Of a stretch of DNA of 64,000 nucleotides, positions 1 through 46,115 are shown in pieces; the first letter of the stretch is position 1, and each line of letters begins with the position of its first letter. The stretch lies in contig NC_058516.1 of assembly GCF_020382885.2 (NCBI RefSeq), forward strand, positions 9,506,402-9,570,401, given 5' to 3'. The notes under the pieces are model-generated. The model saw only the letters and a list, made by a program, of their open reading frames with translations. It made no database searches and was not told the DNA's origin. The translations under genes and the position numbers were made by a program. This stretch comes from Scatophagus argus. Taxonomy: Eukaryota > Chordata > Actinopteri > Scatophagidae.

Positions 1-1653
1 GCTGATGTGCGTGCGACACACTGGAATCCTTTTAATGCTTTCTCACCTTTATTTCATGTCAACATTTGAACCTTCGCTTGGTTCCTCACAGCTCCAATTA
101 AAAGTCATCAAAAAAGAAAAACATGATTATTTTTGCAACAAAGAGCAACCTTATCTTTAATGAAATAATTGCTTTGTGTTTCTTTATGCTTTTTTTAAAC
201 CTGAACACTCGCAGTATTCTTACAGGGTCTGTCCTCCGTCAGCCAGTATGATTTGACATCAGTACAATCAAGTGTATTCATACTGCTGTTACACCTTTTA
301 TGCTATTCCAGAAGTCGACCGCTAGAGGGAGTGCCGGCATCTATTTTACTTTAACTTCTTCTTTCTGTTTTTTCACTCACACACACACAGACTGTTGTGA
401 ATAAGACCTGTTTGCTTGCTGGATGTTGGAGGAACATGTAAGAGACAGGACACACAGGGTTATGACGACATTATTACTGGCCTTTTAGCCTGTCTGTTAT
501 CTACTGACAGTCTAATATAGTTTTTGAAATCCACTTACAGCGGCCCCGATGTTATGGCTCATTAGTAAGCCTACCGATTCCCGTTTGCCACGTCCAGGAT
601 ATACATTTCATCTTATATTTTTTCTTTGCTGAAGCGAGCGCGCGCACACAAATGCACACTCGCTGAAGGGTACATCGCTTCGGCCTGATCGTCGCTCTGC
701 TCCCCTTTAGGCTGGGCTCGGGCCTGCAGGTCGCCTCCATCTGAAGCTCCCTCTGGCGCCTGTGAAAGAGCAGTTTCACAGATAATGATATGGACAAGTC
801 ACAACATACTTTTTTCTGTTGCAGTGTGTTCCGGCTACCAGCAACATCCCTCTCGTGGTAAGTGCTTTCCTGTCTCTCCTCTCTTTGGCTCAGTGAAGTG
901 CGCATCGTGCCGGTGAATGCGCCTGGCTGTCGTCCCTCTGGTGAGGTTGCCGCTGGAGACCAGAGCTTCCCCAGACAAGAACTGAGCTCTGATCGTCCCT
1001 GGTGTTAGCTGGACTCCTGAGCCTTCTCACCTGACGCCCCGAACGCACACAGGTGAAAGCAACAAGTTGAGACCTGACAGGAAAAGCTTCCGACGAGGTC
1101 ATCGACATATCAGTGTTGTATGCGCTCACGGTTGGTCCGTCGGCGGCGTCGGGTCATCGGGAGGGCCGGTGAGAGAAGGAAGCGTCCCGAGTGGAAGTGT
1201 ATCTGCGCTGTAGCCGACAAACCTATGGAGGACACGCACATACACGCTGCCTTTTCCCCTGAGGAGACTGACCGCACATTACCAAATCATAATACTCACA
1301 CAAGTACTCCATCTTACTTAACGCAACCAATTCATAAACAGAAAACGCTCCCGACAGTGAAAGCTGATACACCTCAGAGGCAAAATAGATTTAAAACAGT
1401 GACGACGCTATGTGACGAGACAAACGGTGACATTGTGCAACTGAAGGGTTTCGTATAACCCGGGCTGGGTCGCATCACTACGTCAAAATCTATCATTTAG
1501 ATTGCATTTAATGTCGTTTTCCTTAGTTGCTACGATTTGTAAACCACTGATTAACTACAGTGACAACAACGACAACAGAACAAACAATAAATCAAACACA
1601 ACAGCTAAGTTATTCACTGTCCAATTAGGCTAAAGACTCCATAAATCATCATT
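1..1653. other. Left edge, no confident gene
   Basis: I see no protein-coding segment with a recognisable family. AATAAA on the minus strand at 53-48 may be the poly(A) signal of the candidate gene to the right. A CpG-richer patch spans about 880-1200. A plus-strand segment at 825-857 is flanked by strong splice consensus (described in findings). ORFs such as 1120-1458 have no visible domain. Confidence 0.4.
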
Positions 1654-4457
1654 TCACATCGCAAGTGAACACAGCCGCAGGGCCCTTTGCCTCCGTATGG
1701 CTTGGATTCTGCACGCACCAAATGTATACATTTGAGGTATATAACAGTACAGCAAAGAAGGAATTTCTGAGGGTCTGAAGTTCAAATTCTTCCATGGACT
1801 GGACAGATAACTGACGTTGTAAGTTCACAAAGGCCACTTTTCACTTTGTAAACAAGTACAATAAACAAGTGTTTGTCCTGTTGGGTCCCACGCTGGTGCA
1901 TCATGGGAATTTGGGTCCCTCTTACGTTGCTCTTTGTCACCGTGAAGGCACTCTTACCGTCTTCTTGAGTGAATCAGAGGAGAAATACTGTCAGAAAGCA
2001 GCACAGCTCGGGGCTGTACTCGATCATAGAGTTTAGTTGTGAACTCCGCTGCGTTGTCTCGCTGCTGTTTGTCCCGTGCTTTGTGGTCCCCTCCTGTGGC
2101 AGATTGGGCTCCGTCCTCGTAGGGCACCGGGTCGTCCTAAAAGCTGACTAGAAACACGGTAAGACAAATGTTAAAATGCTGAGGTTAATCGCACATCGTA
2201 TGTGCTATCAATGTGCATAGTTGGCTCAAATGCGGGCTACTTGTGCGCGCTCTCGTCCGGGTGCTGCATTGTTATCAGAAGTGGTCTGGCCAGAGAAGTG
2301 GGGATGTGACACCTGAACGCCTCCCAGACTGACACAGGCTGCTCGCCCGTAAGCTTGTAGTGCTGAGGAACCTGCGGTCGCAAAACCGCATGAAAAATGT
2401 TGAGGCTCCGATAGCAACGGAACAGAGAAACTGATGCTGCACATCAGCACAGATGAGGCGCCCACAAGGTTCACTTCTTTCAATTTGGTTTTAATGTAGG
2501 AAACAAAAGAAGCGAGCTTATTGTGCGTGTAAAGCCACGCAAAACAATATTGCCTTCTTTTCCTCCATTCACATGCACCGACGCAGAGTTAAAGTGATGG
2601 GAAGTGGAATCAAACAAGCGTACTTTTGCACGCATTACACATATATCGATATTGATATGTCTTCTAGTCAGTGCTTACTGGGTCCCAAACTGGGGGGTCA
2701 AGCCCCTCCAAACGCTCACGAGGTACATCATGGGGACTGTGAGATGATCAGAAAGGGACAAAAAAAACAACCCAAAGATTGAATTTACAAATTTGCATTT
2801 CTCTAATCGCCGGACTTATTCGAATTAAACCACATAAGTTCAGAGGGGAAATGTCTCTGTATTGGAGCGGCTGACATTAATGGAAAAATTTGACAAAAAT
2901 AGAAAGTGCAGGCGCAGAGGTATATAGTGGAATAAAACGTATACTCGGTTAAAATACAAGTGCGTCACCGTATAGCGACTGTGTACTTCATTACTTCCAC
3001 CACTACTTTTAAGAACGACGGTAAGATGACCGGATGTTGCAGTAAATGCCGACTTGAAGGTTGAAGAAAGGAATGCGTGTCGTCAGAGTCACGTCCATAG
3101 GATCCACAGCCGCTGTCACCAAATTACCAAGAGCCTAGAAATGTCAAGGAGACAAATTATTATTGGTTCAACTGAACACAGAGGCCTTTTCTCTGCAAAG
3201 TGCCAGGAAACTGAAAGCTTTAAGAGCGGGAAGGCCCTTCTTTTAATTTATTTTTTATTTATTGACTGAACTTTTCTTGTCTTCCATCTGTCAGCTCCCA
3301 TTTAGGTAGTTTTCTTTCCCATGACAAGATAAACTGAGGTGGTTGTTGACAGACTTCTGAATGTATCAAACATTAACAACTTGCAACGTGCTGTAACTGT
3401 GACTGTTACACTTCTGTCAGGTGTTCTGGTGTTTTCTTCGTGGCTTATTTCCCTGTGACTTATCCCAACTTAATTAATGCATTTTGTGCATTTGATGTGC
3501 ATTAAATCTGTTGTAAGGCATTTTCTAACTGTAAATTTTATTATTTCCTCTGCGATTCAACAAAATCAATTACAGATGCAGAGTTGTTTTTTTCAAAGGA
3601 TGCATTTTGTGGATACAATAATGCTTAACTGCGTGAAGTTATGATATTGGTCAGCTTATCTTGTCTAGTAAATACTGCTGATGATTTGAGCTCTTAAAGA
3701 GACACAGTTTAATCTCATTAACAGCCAGTGGTTGGTGCTGCAGCAGTGGCTCTGACGCACCTTACGGTTACGGCAATTGAAATACTTTTAAAATCTTTAG
3801 TGACACACTGCCTCAGTTTGCAATGTGCAATGACATTGCTTCTGAGACTCTTATACACACACATCTTTACATTCAGCGTGACATATACTTCCAGAGGATA
3901 AGATCTCTGATGTGTGTCACAAATAAACACATGTAAATGTAAACATGGATTGCTAATAGCTCATTTGGAATACTTTTAATAGCTGCACTTTGCCAAATTG
4001 GAAACAAACATAGCTGCCACGTTAAAGAAATCTTACCGTGTATTCGTGGAGCTCAAACTCTCTCTCCTCCGCCACCCGCCTCCCGGTGCGCTCGGACACG
4101 GGGTCCTTACCGAGGTGAACCTGCCTGAATGAAATGTGTTTTTGTTATAATTAACTTGTCGTTTTGATGAAAAAACAGTAGTAACAGACATAAAAACGCA
4201 TCCCCGTCCCCTTGCCTGTTGAAGCAGAAACTATATTTTAAATGTTGGTTTGAACGCGTAGTAAATCAAACACGCGCGTGCAAACCAACACCGAAACGAC
4301 CTCCCCGCGGCTCTTTCCGGCTAACAAGTCCGTTTGGCTAACGCCGTTTGTGGGTACTCACCTGGCCAAGGGCCGCCGCTGGAGCGATTAGCGTTGTGAA
4401 AGAAAAACCAAACAAAACGAGCAAATGTTCCCATCGCACGCTGGCGACGCAAAACAT
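1654..4457 (-). CDS. Candidate four-exon gene, product not recognised
   Basis: I do not recognise this gene. Four segments with splice consensus join in a single frame: 4457-4362, 4120-4037, 2136-1958 and 1798-1654 (504 nt, 167 aa, ending in TGA). The first begins ATG (4457-4455) and encodes a hydrophobic N-terminus, HLLVLFGFSFTTLIAPAAAL, that looks like a signal peptide or anchor; its donor is CAG/GTGAGT. The second encodes the charged VHLGKDPVSERTGRRVAEE and ends EFELHEYT with donor GTAAGA. The third starts after TTTTAG with DDPVPYEDGA and is open for 59 codons. The fourth is the weakest and rests only on frame continuity. Reading through the third donor would instead stop at once after HSRRR. 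AATAAA at 53-48 could end the transcript. The first two exons are the best supported. The rest could be non-coding or belong to another isoform. Confidence 0.33.
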
Positions 4458-4640
4458 CCGGCTGGATTTGCAGCGTGACCAAGTCAAACTGCGTGAAGTT
4501 GGAGGAAGTAACGAGGCGACTTCCGCCGTTTCAAAACAAAAGCAAATGCGCAGTCCAATCCCCCTTTGGAGCATTTTGTACACGGGAACAGATGAGACGC
4601 GTATTTTTTTAAACTTTTGCAGTAAATCTCATCTTTGATG
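4458..4640 (-). promoter_or_regulatory. Promoter-like region upstream of the left-edge candidate gene
   Basis: The stretch has more CpG than its surroundings and carries GGCGGAAGT on the minus strand at 4527-4519, the same ETS-type 9-mer found at the map4k4 and rpl31 starts. It lies just upstream of the candidate ATG at 4457. This supports a real transcription start but does not identify the gene. Confidence 0.4.
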
Positions 4641-5230
4641 GTTACTAATAATACAACAGTTCGGTGCGCAAAAAGACAATACCGTACACCTGTGAGCAAG
4701 TTACATTCAAACTTAACCTGAAAATGTACTATAACTCACGGAGGAACCTAAATTGTGACCTGACTCATTTTCGGCGTATACGGGAAGCTATACTGTGAAA
4801 CATCAAAGTTAACTTTACTAAACTCATAGCACGTTAGGAAGAAATATAAAGTGGGATGGGCCGTGAGGTGTGAAACGGCGCCATCTTGTGGCGAAGACAA
4901 ATAGTGGAAAGTCTATATTTTGCTGCGTTTAAATTAAGATCTAACACGTTTCTTCACACTTCCACTCCACTATGATTGCACTTTTTTTGTACACCCATGT
5001 TTACCCTTTGCTTCACTACATTCACTACATTTATAATAGTTGTAGTTAGTTTCCCAGAATATTTGACTTTCAGACTTTTTTCTTTTCTTATTCAACCCTA
5101 AACCTAAAACCTATCAAATTACAATCTCTTACTTGGGCAGCATAACAACCTAAACACAAGCCACGCTTATGAGTGAAACACAAGTAAAAGTATTACAAAG
5201 AATGACAGCACACTGTAAATTACTTCTGAT
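4641..5230. other. Intergenic spacer
   Basis: Between the candidate left-edge promoter and the likely map4k4 poly(A) site I see only AT-rich unique-looking sequence and no ORF of note. Confidence 0.4.
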
Positions 5231-7849
5231 TTTATTCAATGGAAAAAAAAAAGACCTTCAGGAAAATACATTAATTCCCATAGTACACACAGAGAGGACA
5301 TAAATTAGAGAGGCGTGGCAGAGAGACGTTTGAGGGGAAACATGTCACCTGGCACCTGGGTGGTAGAAAACATCTGATCCACGCTGCCACGCAGCCAGGA
5401 GCACGCTGTGCACGATGCAGGATGTAGACGAATCGGTGAAATCGCACTCTGGGATTGTGTAATTCTTAACGTGAGCAAAACTCCATTATTCCTGTACACA
5501 AACGTCTAAATGATAGTACAAAAAGGGAATAATACAAAATACAAAACGGGGAAGAAAAAAAACCAAACCAAAAAAAAAACAAAACTGCCCTCAAAATGAA
5601 CCATAAATATTCATACCGATGCACATTGGTTTAACAAAACAATTGCTTCTGTAAACATTTTCAACGTAAGGTGTGCCCTGCGGTTTAAAAACCACCGCAG
5701 TTGCATACTTATCTGAAGGGTTACATAATAAAAATCGCAGAAACAAGACTAAAAACTAAGTCAGAGTTAAAAAATATGCCGCTTAGTTCACGCAGTCTCG
5801 AGTGGTTTTGTAACACTGCTATTAGAACATGTGACTTTTTGCCTTCTTTGCTCGTCACAGGTGCGAGAAAGCACCTCGGTCCTGTGTTCTGCGGCTCCAG
5901 GCAGGTTCACACCTTGGACGGCGAACGCGGCGCCCTTGCCGAGTGAGCGGGCTCGAAGAGACGAGTCTAATTCATACAGACGCGGGATGGATTCTACATT
6001 TGAATGGGTCTAACGTAAAGCGACAAGCGAGTCTTGCCTCCTCGTTTGGGTTTGAGAGGATGAGGAAAGGAAGGAAGGTAAAAACGAAGGCATGGGATAG
6101 AACAATGATCCAGTTCATGTCGTGCATTTGTGTCTTCAATCCAGACTGGACTGAGTAAACAAACTAACTGCCTGTCTGAAGCCTAAAATGGCAAAAAAAG
6201 AAGAAGAAAAAAAAAAAAGAGAGGTCCAATATTAAATCACATGGCTGGATCAGATTCTTCCTACAGTACGCAAAATCCAAAATTCTTCACTTTTAACTTG
6301 ACCTACAGAGGACTTTGAGCAGCGTCAATCAGCTGGAGACCGTTCTAAGGCAACCGTTTTGCTGAACATCAAGCTAAAGTCTTGTTCAAAATAAAGAGTT
6401 GGATGGACTGGATGTAAAATAGGGCGCGGAGGGCAATCCCGCACCGACGCGCACCCCTTTTCGTGTGGAGTGCGATGCTCAAAGCTTCTTCTCGGCCCTC
6501 CGGCTCTATGCGCACTTCATTCCCTTACTTCCGCCCGTTGGCCTCCATGCTACCGTAATGGCCACCTGCTAATCCTGCGTGTCTAATTCACAGTTTATCC
6601 TAGCCCTACTTATGACTGACGTTAAAGGAAAAATCCATCTGGCAAAACCAAAACCACCTTTTGGTACCGTATCTCGCGTTCCTGGGTACATTTGTGTGGT
6701 CTCGGTGGTGGTGCTGTTACGTTTCCAGCGGAACGACGGAATCTGCGGAGCCCGTGTGAAAATGAGCGACTGAAATAGATAAGGGAAACTGCGATGGATG
6801 CTGTAATGGGTGGATTTTTCCTTTAAAACTCACTATCGCTGTGTCCTACATCCTTACTCTTTATTTATGTGCAGCAAGTCACATACAAAATATACAGTGT
6901 ATGAAAAACGGGGGGCTAATTGTGTCGATGACACCAAAGCGACGTGCTGTCATAAACGGGGCTACTTCTGTCCGACGTAACCTACAGTACGCGAGGCAAT
7001 GCGGTAACAAAGTGTCTGTAAAACCCGGGAGAGTCTGAAGCCCACGAGGTCGATGTAGCCAGTATGTACAAAGTGATATCCGGTACCCTGTCTTGAATGG
7101 ATATATCAAGAAGGTCCCTTAAAAAAATCTTCACTTCAAGGAGGAGAAGGCAAAAAAAGTGAAGACGAGAGGCAGATTTACATGTCAAGCCGTAAATTAC
7201 TGTAGGAAAGCTGTGGCTGTGAAATAGTGTTACGTGACATGCTTGACGTGAAAATCTACCGCGGCGGGAATAGGAATTAATTTTACCTGACCGGGACTAA
7301 ACACGGCTATGCTCGAGGTACGGCGCGTACGGTTTTCGCCCTCTACAGCAAAAGGCCGCGTTTGAGCGTCCTGTCGTCCCGTCGTTCGCATGCTCGGCGT
7401 TTCCTCCTTTCGACACGTACACGATGCAAAGATTTACTATGACACATAAAGATTTACCGTCGACAGGCAACGGATCGCACGTCCTGCAGAGAAAGAGGAG
7501 GACGGGATCGGCTCAGAAGGTTGGGCTGCGGGGGGGAGGTGGGTTTGAGAAAAACCTGGGGTCTGGGGAGTTTCTCTTCCCGTCGTAATATATAGTTTGC
7601 ACACGAACAAAATTTACCTCCCCGGCGCCCACAAAACACACGCTCGCCCCTCGCTTCTTTTCATGATTACAGTCCAATCCGTTTGTTTGCCCGAGCGGGT
7701 GGAAAGGCCGCCGCTCCCCTCCGTCGAGATGATTCTCCGGCTTAGGCTCGAGGCTGTACTCTTCTTCATCGTCGTCGGTTATAGTCGCAGTCGTCGTCTG
7801 GTGGTCTCCGCTCGGGTCTGGTGTCGTCGCATTGGCTGGTGTGGCTTGA
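5231..7849 (-). promoter_or_regulatory. map4k4: map4k4 3' UTR with candidate poly(A) signals
   Basis: From the map4k4 stop down to about 5231 there is no other convincing gene. AATAAA on the minus strand occurs at 6865-6860 and at 5236-5231. A UTR of about 2.6 kb ending near the second signal would fit the long 3' UTR of mammalian MAP4K4. The ORFs seen in this stretch on either strand are short and show no recognisable family. The 3' end is inferred. Confidence 0.45.
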
Positions 7850-41031
<33,182 letters not shown>

Positions 41032-41300
41032 CTTTCAAATAAAAGCCGATCTTTCCTTTGCGTCAACAAAAAATAACTGCCGCTGTATCATTTGCGGGCA
41101 CTTCGGCGGATGAATCAAACAGAGGCCGTCGCGTATTCCTCTCTGTGGGATCTGCTTCTTAGCAGTAAATGCTGGGATCTCGCTACTCCATGTTGAGGTG
41201 GCAGCAGCGGGCTCCCTGTCCGCTCTCTCCCAGTTTGTGCCACTGGTGTCAAACCATACTGAAAACGTCCACTTCCGCCGAGAAATTTCAACATAAAAGC
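41032..41300 (-). promoter_or_regulatory. map4k4: map4k4 promoter and 5' UTR region
   Basis: The stretch directly upstream of the map4k4 start codon is more CpG-rich than the DNA around it. It contains an ETS/GABP-type site, GGCGGAAGT on the minus strand, at 41271-41279. No TATA box is apparent. The exact transcription start cannot be placed from sequence. The ATG context (AAAGATGGCG) is good. Confidence 0.5.
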
Positions 41301-41889
41301 TTCACCGATACGTCTCTTTCATTGTTGGCGACCAAAATGCACTGAGAGAGAATTACATTGAAAGACGAATCGACTGTGAATTTAATTCATATAGTAATGG
41401 TTATTCTTTTTCAAATGACGTCAGCTCATATTCAGAGCCAGAGAGAAATTACACTCAATTAAAAGTATATACAGTAAGTAATCAGCGATATGTGCTTAAA
41501 TTAAAACATTCACAGTGTGCATTATCGCTATTTTCAGAATGTTGTGTGCATTATATAACTGGATTACAATTAATGATGTATTAACAGTTAAGCATCATGG
41601 TGAGGCCATTTTAACTGCTTTAAATATAAATTTAATCTGTCATTTGTTGATTATATATTTAGTATGACAAATCTGAATTTGTAAATCAAATAGTAATTAA
41701 AGATCTCAAATAAATGTTGTAGAGCAAAACAATGTCAATATACCTCAACACTGTACTACTGAATGTATGAGTACATTACTTAAGTTAGTTACTATTCACC
41801 TCTGGCATTACCAGGCTCAGACACAGCTCAACATTAATGAACAAGCAAAAATACTGACGTGAAATGTGTCAAAAACACACATCTCAGAA

Positions 41890-42617
41890 AAGACTTTATT
41901 GCCATGTAAGTGAAGAGGTTTCACATTACTAGGAATTTGTCTTGGTGATTGGTGCATACATAGAACGTAACAAGTAACATATAATTTGAAGAATAAAATA
42001 AAAAATAAAATAGAATAAGGTAACACAAAATAAAATAAGTGAAATAAATATTTTTCTGGAGGTAGTCCAAAAGTGAGGTAGTGCAGGGTGGAGTATAGTG
42101 CAAGTGGGTGAGGTAAACAGTGCAAATGAACAGCAGGTGGACAGTGAATGAGCAAAATCAATTGCTAAGGTGCAGGGCAGCATGTTAGTCAGTTGGTGTT
42201 CAACAGTCCAACAGCACAGGGGAAGAAACTGTACTTGTGGCGTGAGGTTTTGGTCCGAATGGACCGTAACCTCCTGCCTGAAGGGAGTTTCACAAAGAGT
42301 CTGTCCAGGGTGAGAAGGGTCAGCTGTGATCCGACCTGCACGCCTCAGAGTCCTGGAGGTGTACAGGTCTTGTAGAGATGGAAGGCTGCAGCCGATCACC
42401 TTGTCAGCAGAGCGCACAGCACGCTGCAGTCTGAGCTTGTCCCTGGCAGTGGCCCCCAGCGTACCACACGGTGATGGAGGAGGTGAGGATGGACTCGATG
42501 ATGGCCGTGGAGAACTGAACCATCATCTTGGTTGGCACCTTGAGCTTCCTCAGCTGCCGCAGAAAGAGCATCCTCTGCTGGGCCCTTTTGTCTCTGGGAC
42601 AATTCTCATACAATTTA
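41890..42617 (-). mobile_element. Non-LTR retrotransposon (LINE) 3' fragment
   Basis: Lies between map4k4 and chst10. In minus-strand frames it encodes fragments of the C-terminal end of a LINE reverse-transcriptase ORF: RQLRKLKVPTKMMVQFSTAI, IIESILTSSITVWY, KVIGCSLPSLQDLYTSRTLR and RAGRITADPSHPG. These are typical of fish L2/CR1/Rex1-like elements. The frame is broken at least once (near 42420-42450) and the 5' part is missing, so this is a dead, 5'-truncated copy. Its 3' tail is around 41890-42010. Confidence 0.8.
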
Positions 42618-42844
42618 AATCAAACTGCTTTCCTAGCATTAAGACAAAATATATCAGAAAGATATCAAGTATTTTAAAGTTTAATTTCCCTACAAGTCAA
42701 AAATTTTCTACACAATCTTTATGTTGAAATTAAAGCTGCCTCATTTCCGCTTTTATCCTGCCTGCTCTTGTTTAGCTTGACCCCGCGCTGCTAGAGAGCC
42801 GCACAAACACAGGAAGCCGGTCGGCTTCACAGACAGAAAAGGGC

Positions 42845-42925
42845 TGGGCCCAGGGGCGGACTGGGATAATAATTCAGGCCGGGAATCTAACGGCAGTCCA
42901 GGCCAATCCCCACATTCACTCCATT
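42845..42925. repeat. Possible interspersed repeat remnant
   Basis: CCAGGGGCGGACTGGGATAA followed by a CCGGGAATC stretch resembles a widespread vertebrate repeat end. Only a short piece is present, so assignment is weak. Confidence 0.3.
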
Positions 42926-43976
42926 CACAATAGACCGCATACTGGACGTGTTTTGTTGATTTTTTTTCTGTTTATGATAGCAATACATCTTAAGTAAAAA
43001 AAAAAAAAGCATCCAAAATATTTTATCCAAATGTTTTAAGTTACAAAATCGCACTTCCATAATTAAAGCAACGGGAACAAATATTAACATTCATCACTTT
43101 TGTGCACCTTTGGAGTGCTTGTTTAGTCATCTCCTCAGTGGTCTAACCGGACATGCCTGTTTATCATCATGAATATGTATTTCATCTCATTAGGATTTTT
43201 TCTTTTCTCTTTTTAAAAAATATGTTTGATGTGCTGTTCAATGACACTATGGCATTTTTTTTAATTATAACTGTTATTCAGTTTAAACTTTCTGTCACCG
43301 CTTAGGCGTGGAAAAGGGCGTTACAGAGGAGGGGCAAAGAGAGCGTGATTTCTATATTCGCTTTCTAATAAGGACACGCTGTAACATGCACACACACACA
43401 CACACTCAACACGCGGCTTTCACGGTCTAATTTGGAAGTCTGAAACCGCAAACATGTTGAGTCTAATTTCTTAGCTGTTTTTTTTATCTGTCTGTACACA
43501 GAAATTGGGGGTGGTTTGAAGTGAACTTTTTAACTGAGGTAATGTTGGTCTGGCAGAGGTCCGGCGGAAGATGCGTTGACGTTACCTCCTATCAGCTGCT
43601 ATCCCTGCTAGCATGAGCTAATGTCAGCTATCATAGCTGGGGTCCCGTACTGTGTGACAGTAAATAATCTGTACAACCACAGCTTGTAGCGCTTTGTTAT
43701 ACACTAACCAAAGACTCACCCCACCACTCACACAGGCATTGGGGCAAGTGAAATGAGTAGAGGCAAACAAGGGCACCCCACCACCACCCTGCTCAGCATC
43801 CTCATGGACGTGCGCATGTCCGACTTCAGTGTCAATATTGGCAGTCATGGGTGTGGCAAAGTGTGCAAACCGGGTATGTTTATGCGGTTTGGTCCCAAAA
43901 GTGGAGTCTTGGGAACAGCGTGAAACACGAGGAACAAATAAAATCAATTAACTTCATTATTAGTCAAGCCACTGTT

Positions 43977-44024
43977 ATATATCTATATCTATCTATCTAT
44001 ATAGAAATAGATAGATAGATATAC
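43977..44024. repeat. TATC/GATA inverted microsatellite
   Basis: A TATC run is followed by AGAAATAGATAGATAGAT, so the two arms are reverse complements and can form a hairpin. Intergenic, between map4k4 and chst10. Confidence 0.85.
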
Positions 44025-44339
44025 TGGCTTCTAATGTGGGCACTTTCATTAGGCCGAGCTCTACACTCTGGTTATACAGCCAATAATAAAATCTGACCAC
44101 GTTCTTGTCTGATCAGTGTTGTTTTGTCAGGATTATTTTGCAGTGGCATTTTCTCTTAAGATTTCTAATACTTACTTTGTAAATAATACTACAGTAAGTC
44201 TGAATGTGTCCTCGGTTTTCCCTCAGGCAAACCAAAGAGACACTCAGTGCTGCTGCTTGTAAAAACCAGTCACCTCATTCACCTTTCTGTACTATCAAGG
44301 CAAAGTATAGTTGAAGATAATGTTTATACCTATAGAGCA

Positions 44340-44890
44340 CAAATCTTAGCATTTCCCAAGTGTGGAAGGAAAACGTTCAGCTGCAGTGTTTCAGTTATTC
44401 ATCGCCACTTCACAATGAAATGCTCCAAAAGACGAAGCAAATATTTTGGTTAAACAATCTTCTACTCAACGTTCAAATGACAGGGCAGGACAAACCAGTC
44501 AGACAGGATGAGAGGAGTCACGCACACAAACACAAAGTCTTAAATTAGGGCACTTATTGTAACACTTGAGACATTTAACTATTTCTTAAGCTATGAAAAT
44601 CAACTTAAATCCATCTGCCACAAAGTAAGCTTGAACAGGTAACAGTGATAATGTAAACCTTGTTCCCCGCATTGTCTTGAAATGTTTGTGGCTGACATGT
44701 GGCTATGAAGTCATTGTTTTGTGTTTTGCCATTATTCCTATGGTTCAAACATCAACACTCCTCTAAATTGAAAAAAAGTACAAGGGTTCATCAAGGCTGT
44801 GACTTCTCAGCTAAACGTTTCAATTTTCAATGATGTACTACCCCCTTGTGGACACATGATATTACTGCAGCAGCAGACACAGCATTTTGG
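44340..44890. repeat. Duplicated segment flanking chst10, copy A
   Basis: Shares an ordered set of short matches with 48510-48870: TTTTGCCATTATTC, CAAACATCA, AGGGTTCATCA, TGACTTCT and CTGCAGTGTTT/TTGCAGTGTTT. Orientation is the same. It lies just beyond the chst10 poly(A) signal. It is a diverged repeat or duplication, not coding. Confidence 0.55.
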
Positions 44891-44952
44891 AAACTTGGAA
44901 ACAAGTTAAAAACAATCCTACCAGAAAGCAACAAAATGTGTTCACATGAAAC

Positions 44953-46115
44953 TTTATTACTAACTAGTGTTGTCCTTGTGTTATGATCACCTGTCCAGAA
45001 GGTCACCAGGTGGGAGGCAGTACCATCTTACAACAGAGACACTTTGCGCCACCAGTCAGCAGGTTAATGATATTATATAAATAGCAACATGTAATACAAA
45101 TGTTGAGTTGCAAGTCATGTTAAGAACATTTACACAGTACATTTCTCATTTTAAAAAATGAACTTTGAAAATCCTGTGCCAATTTCCTTCAATGTCTCAG
45201 TGCTGATTACACCTGAATAAATAAAGTGAAATAAACATTTTATACCTTTTGTCAGTTTTAGTAAAGGCAGAAAAAACCAAACAGTGACTACAGTATGGAT
45301 TAAGGTAGGACCAAGGTCTTTGATGAAGTGTGAAAGTGCATTTTTGGACTGCTCTGATGCTATTTTGTGAAAATCGATGAGTAATTTACGAGCCATTGAT
45401 ATGCCTTGCACAAAGCAAAAATCAGTGGCAAAGGAAGTAAAAACTTGATGCAGATTTGTAGCTTGCACATGTTGCACATGTTTAAACAGCTCATATTATA
45501 TTCTTATATTGTCCTTCACTTCACTTGTGCGTCCCTGATACGGTTCATTTTTGCCTATGTCCAGCGTGATGGCAAGAAATACAGCAAAGACAAGACATCA
45601 AAACTCATAGCATTGTCCATTGCTTTCCCCTGGTGGTCAATACAGTGCAGTAAAACAGCTACATTACAGGGTAACAAGCCTGCATCCCTGGCATCACTAA
45701 GTACACCTCTTTGACATACGTGGATAATTAAGTCACTAACATTAAATATTTAATAACAAATGTCTTCATTTGACCTGTACCTGTATTTGACTTTTATGTT
45801 AACTGTTTTTTCCTCACGCAAAATGATAAACTCTGCAGGTTTTAATTGGTGCTGAATCTCATGATGTAACTGTGTGGTCTGCTCTCACGTCATATCTTTT
45901 GCAGCAACACTTTCTTTCTCACTTCAGTGTATCATGACGTTCCAAATGTACTGACGGCTCTCATAAAAACTTGTCAACAGCCAGAATTTGTTTACGTTAC
46001 AGTGTTCAATATACTGCGTACCAACCTGTCAGTCAGCTACAATCCACCTCATTAAACCAAACATTTTGAGAGGATTTTTTAATGTAAACATGTCTTTTAG
46101 TCAGTGTTAATGATT
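44953..46115 (-). promoter_or_regulatory. chst10: chst10 3' UTR with poly(A) signal
   Basis: About 1.2 kb of non-coding sequence follows the chst10 stop on the minus strand. The best AATAAA is at 44958-44953. No competing gene is visible here. The UTR end is inferred from this single hexamer. Confidence 0.45.

Larger units (their letters stand above)
42618..44339. other. Intergenic DNA between map4k4 and chst10
   Basis: Holds a possible repeat remnant (42845-42925), a CA tract near 43388-43404 and the TATC/GATA hairpin. No ORF here shows a recognisable domain. Confidence 0.4.

Noticed and set aside
1120..1458. 112-codon plus-strand ORF starting MRSRLVRRRRR
   Set aside because: Compositionally biased CpG patch at its start, no recognisable domain and no clear splice context.
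41890..42617. Intact transposon gene
   Set aside because: Frame is broken and only the 3' end of a LINE ORF is present, so it is a dead fragment.
45003..45025. CTCF-like motif near CACCAGGTGGGAGGCAG
   Set aside because: A single partial match by eye is not enough without scoring against the matrix.
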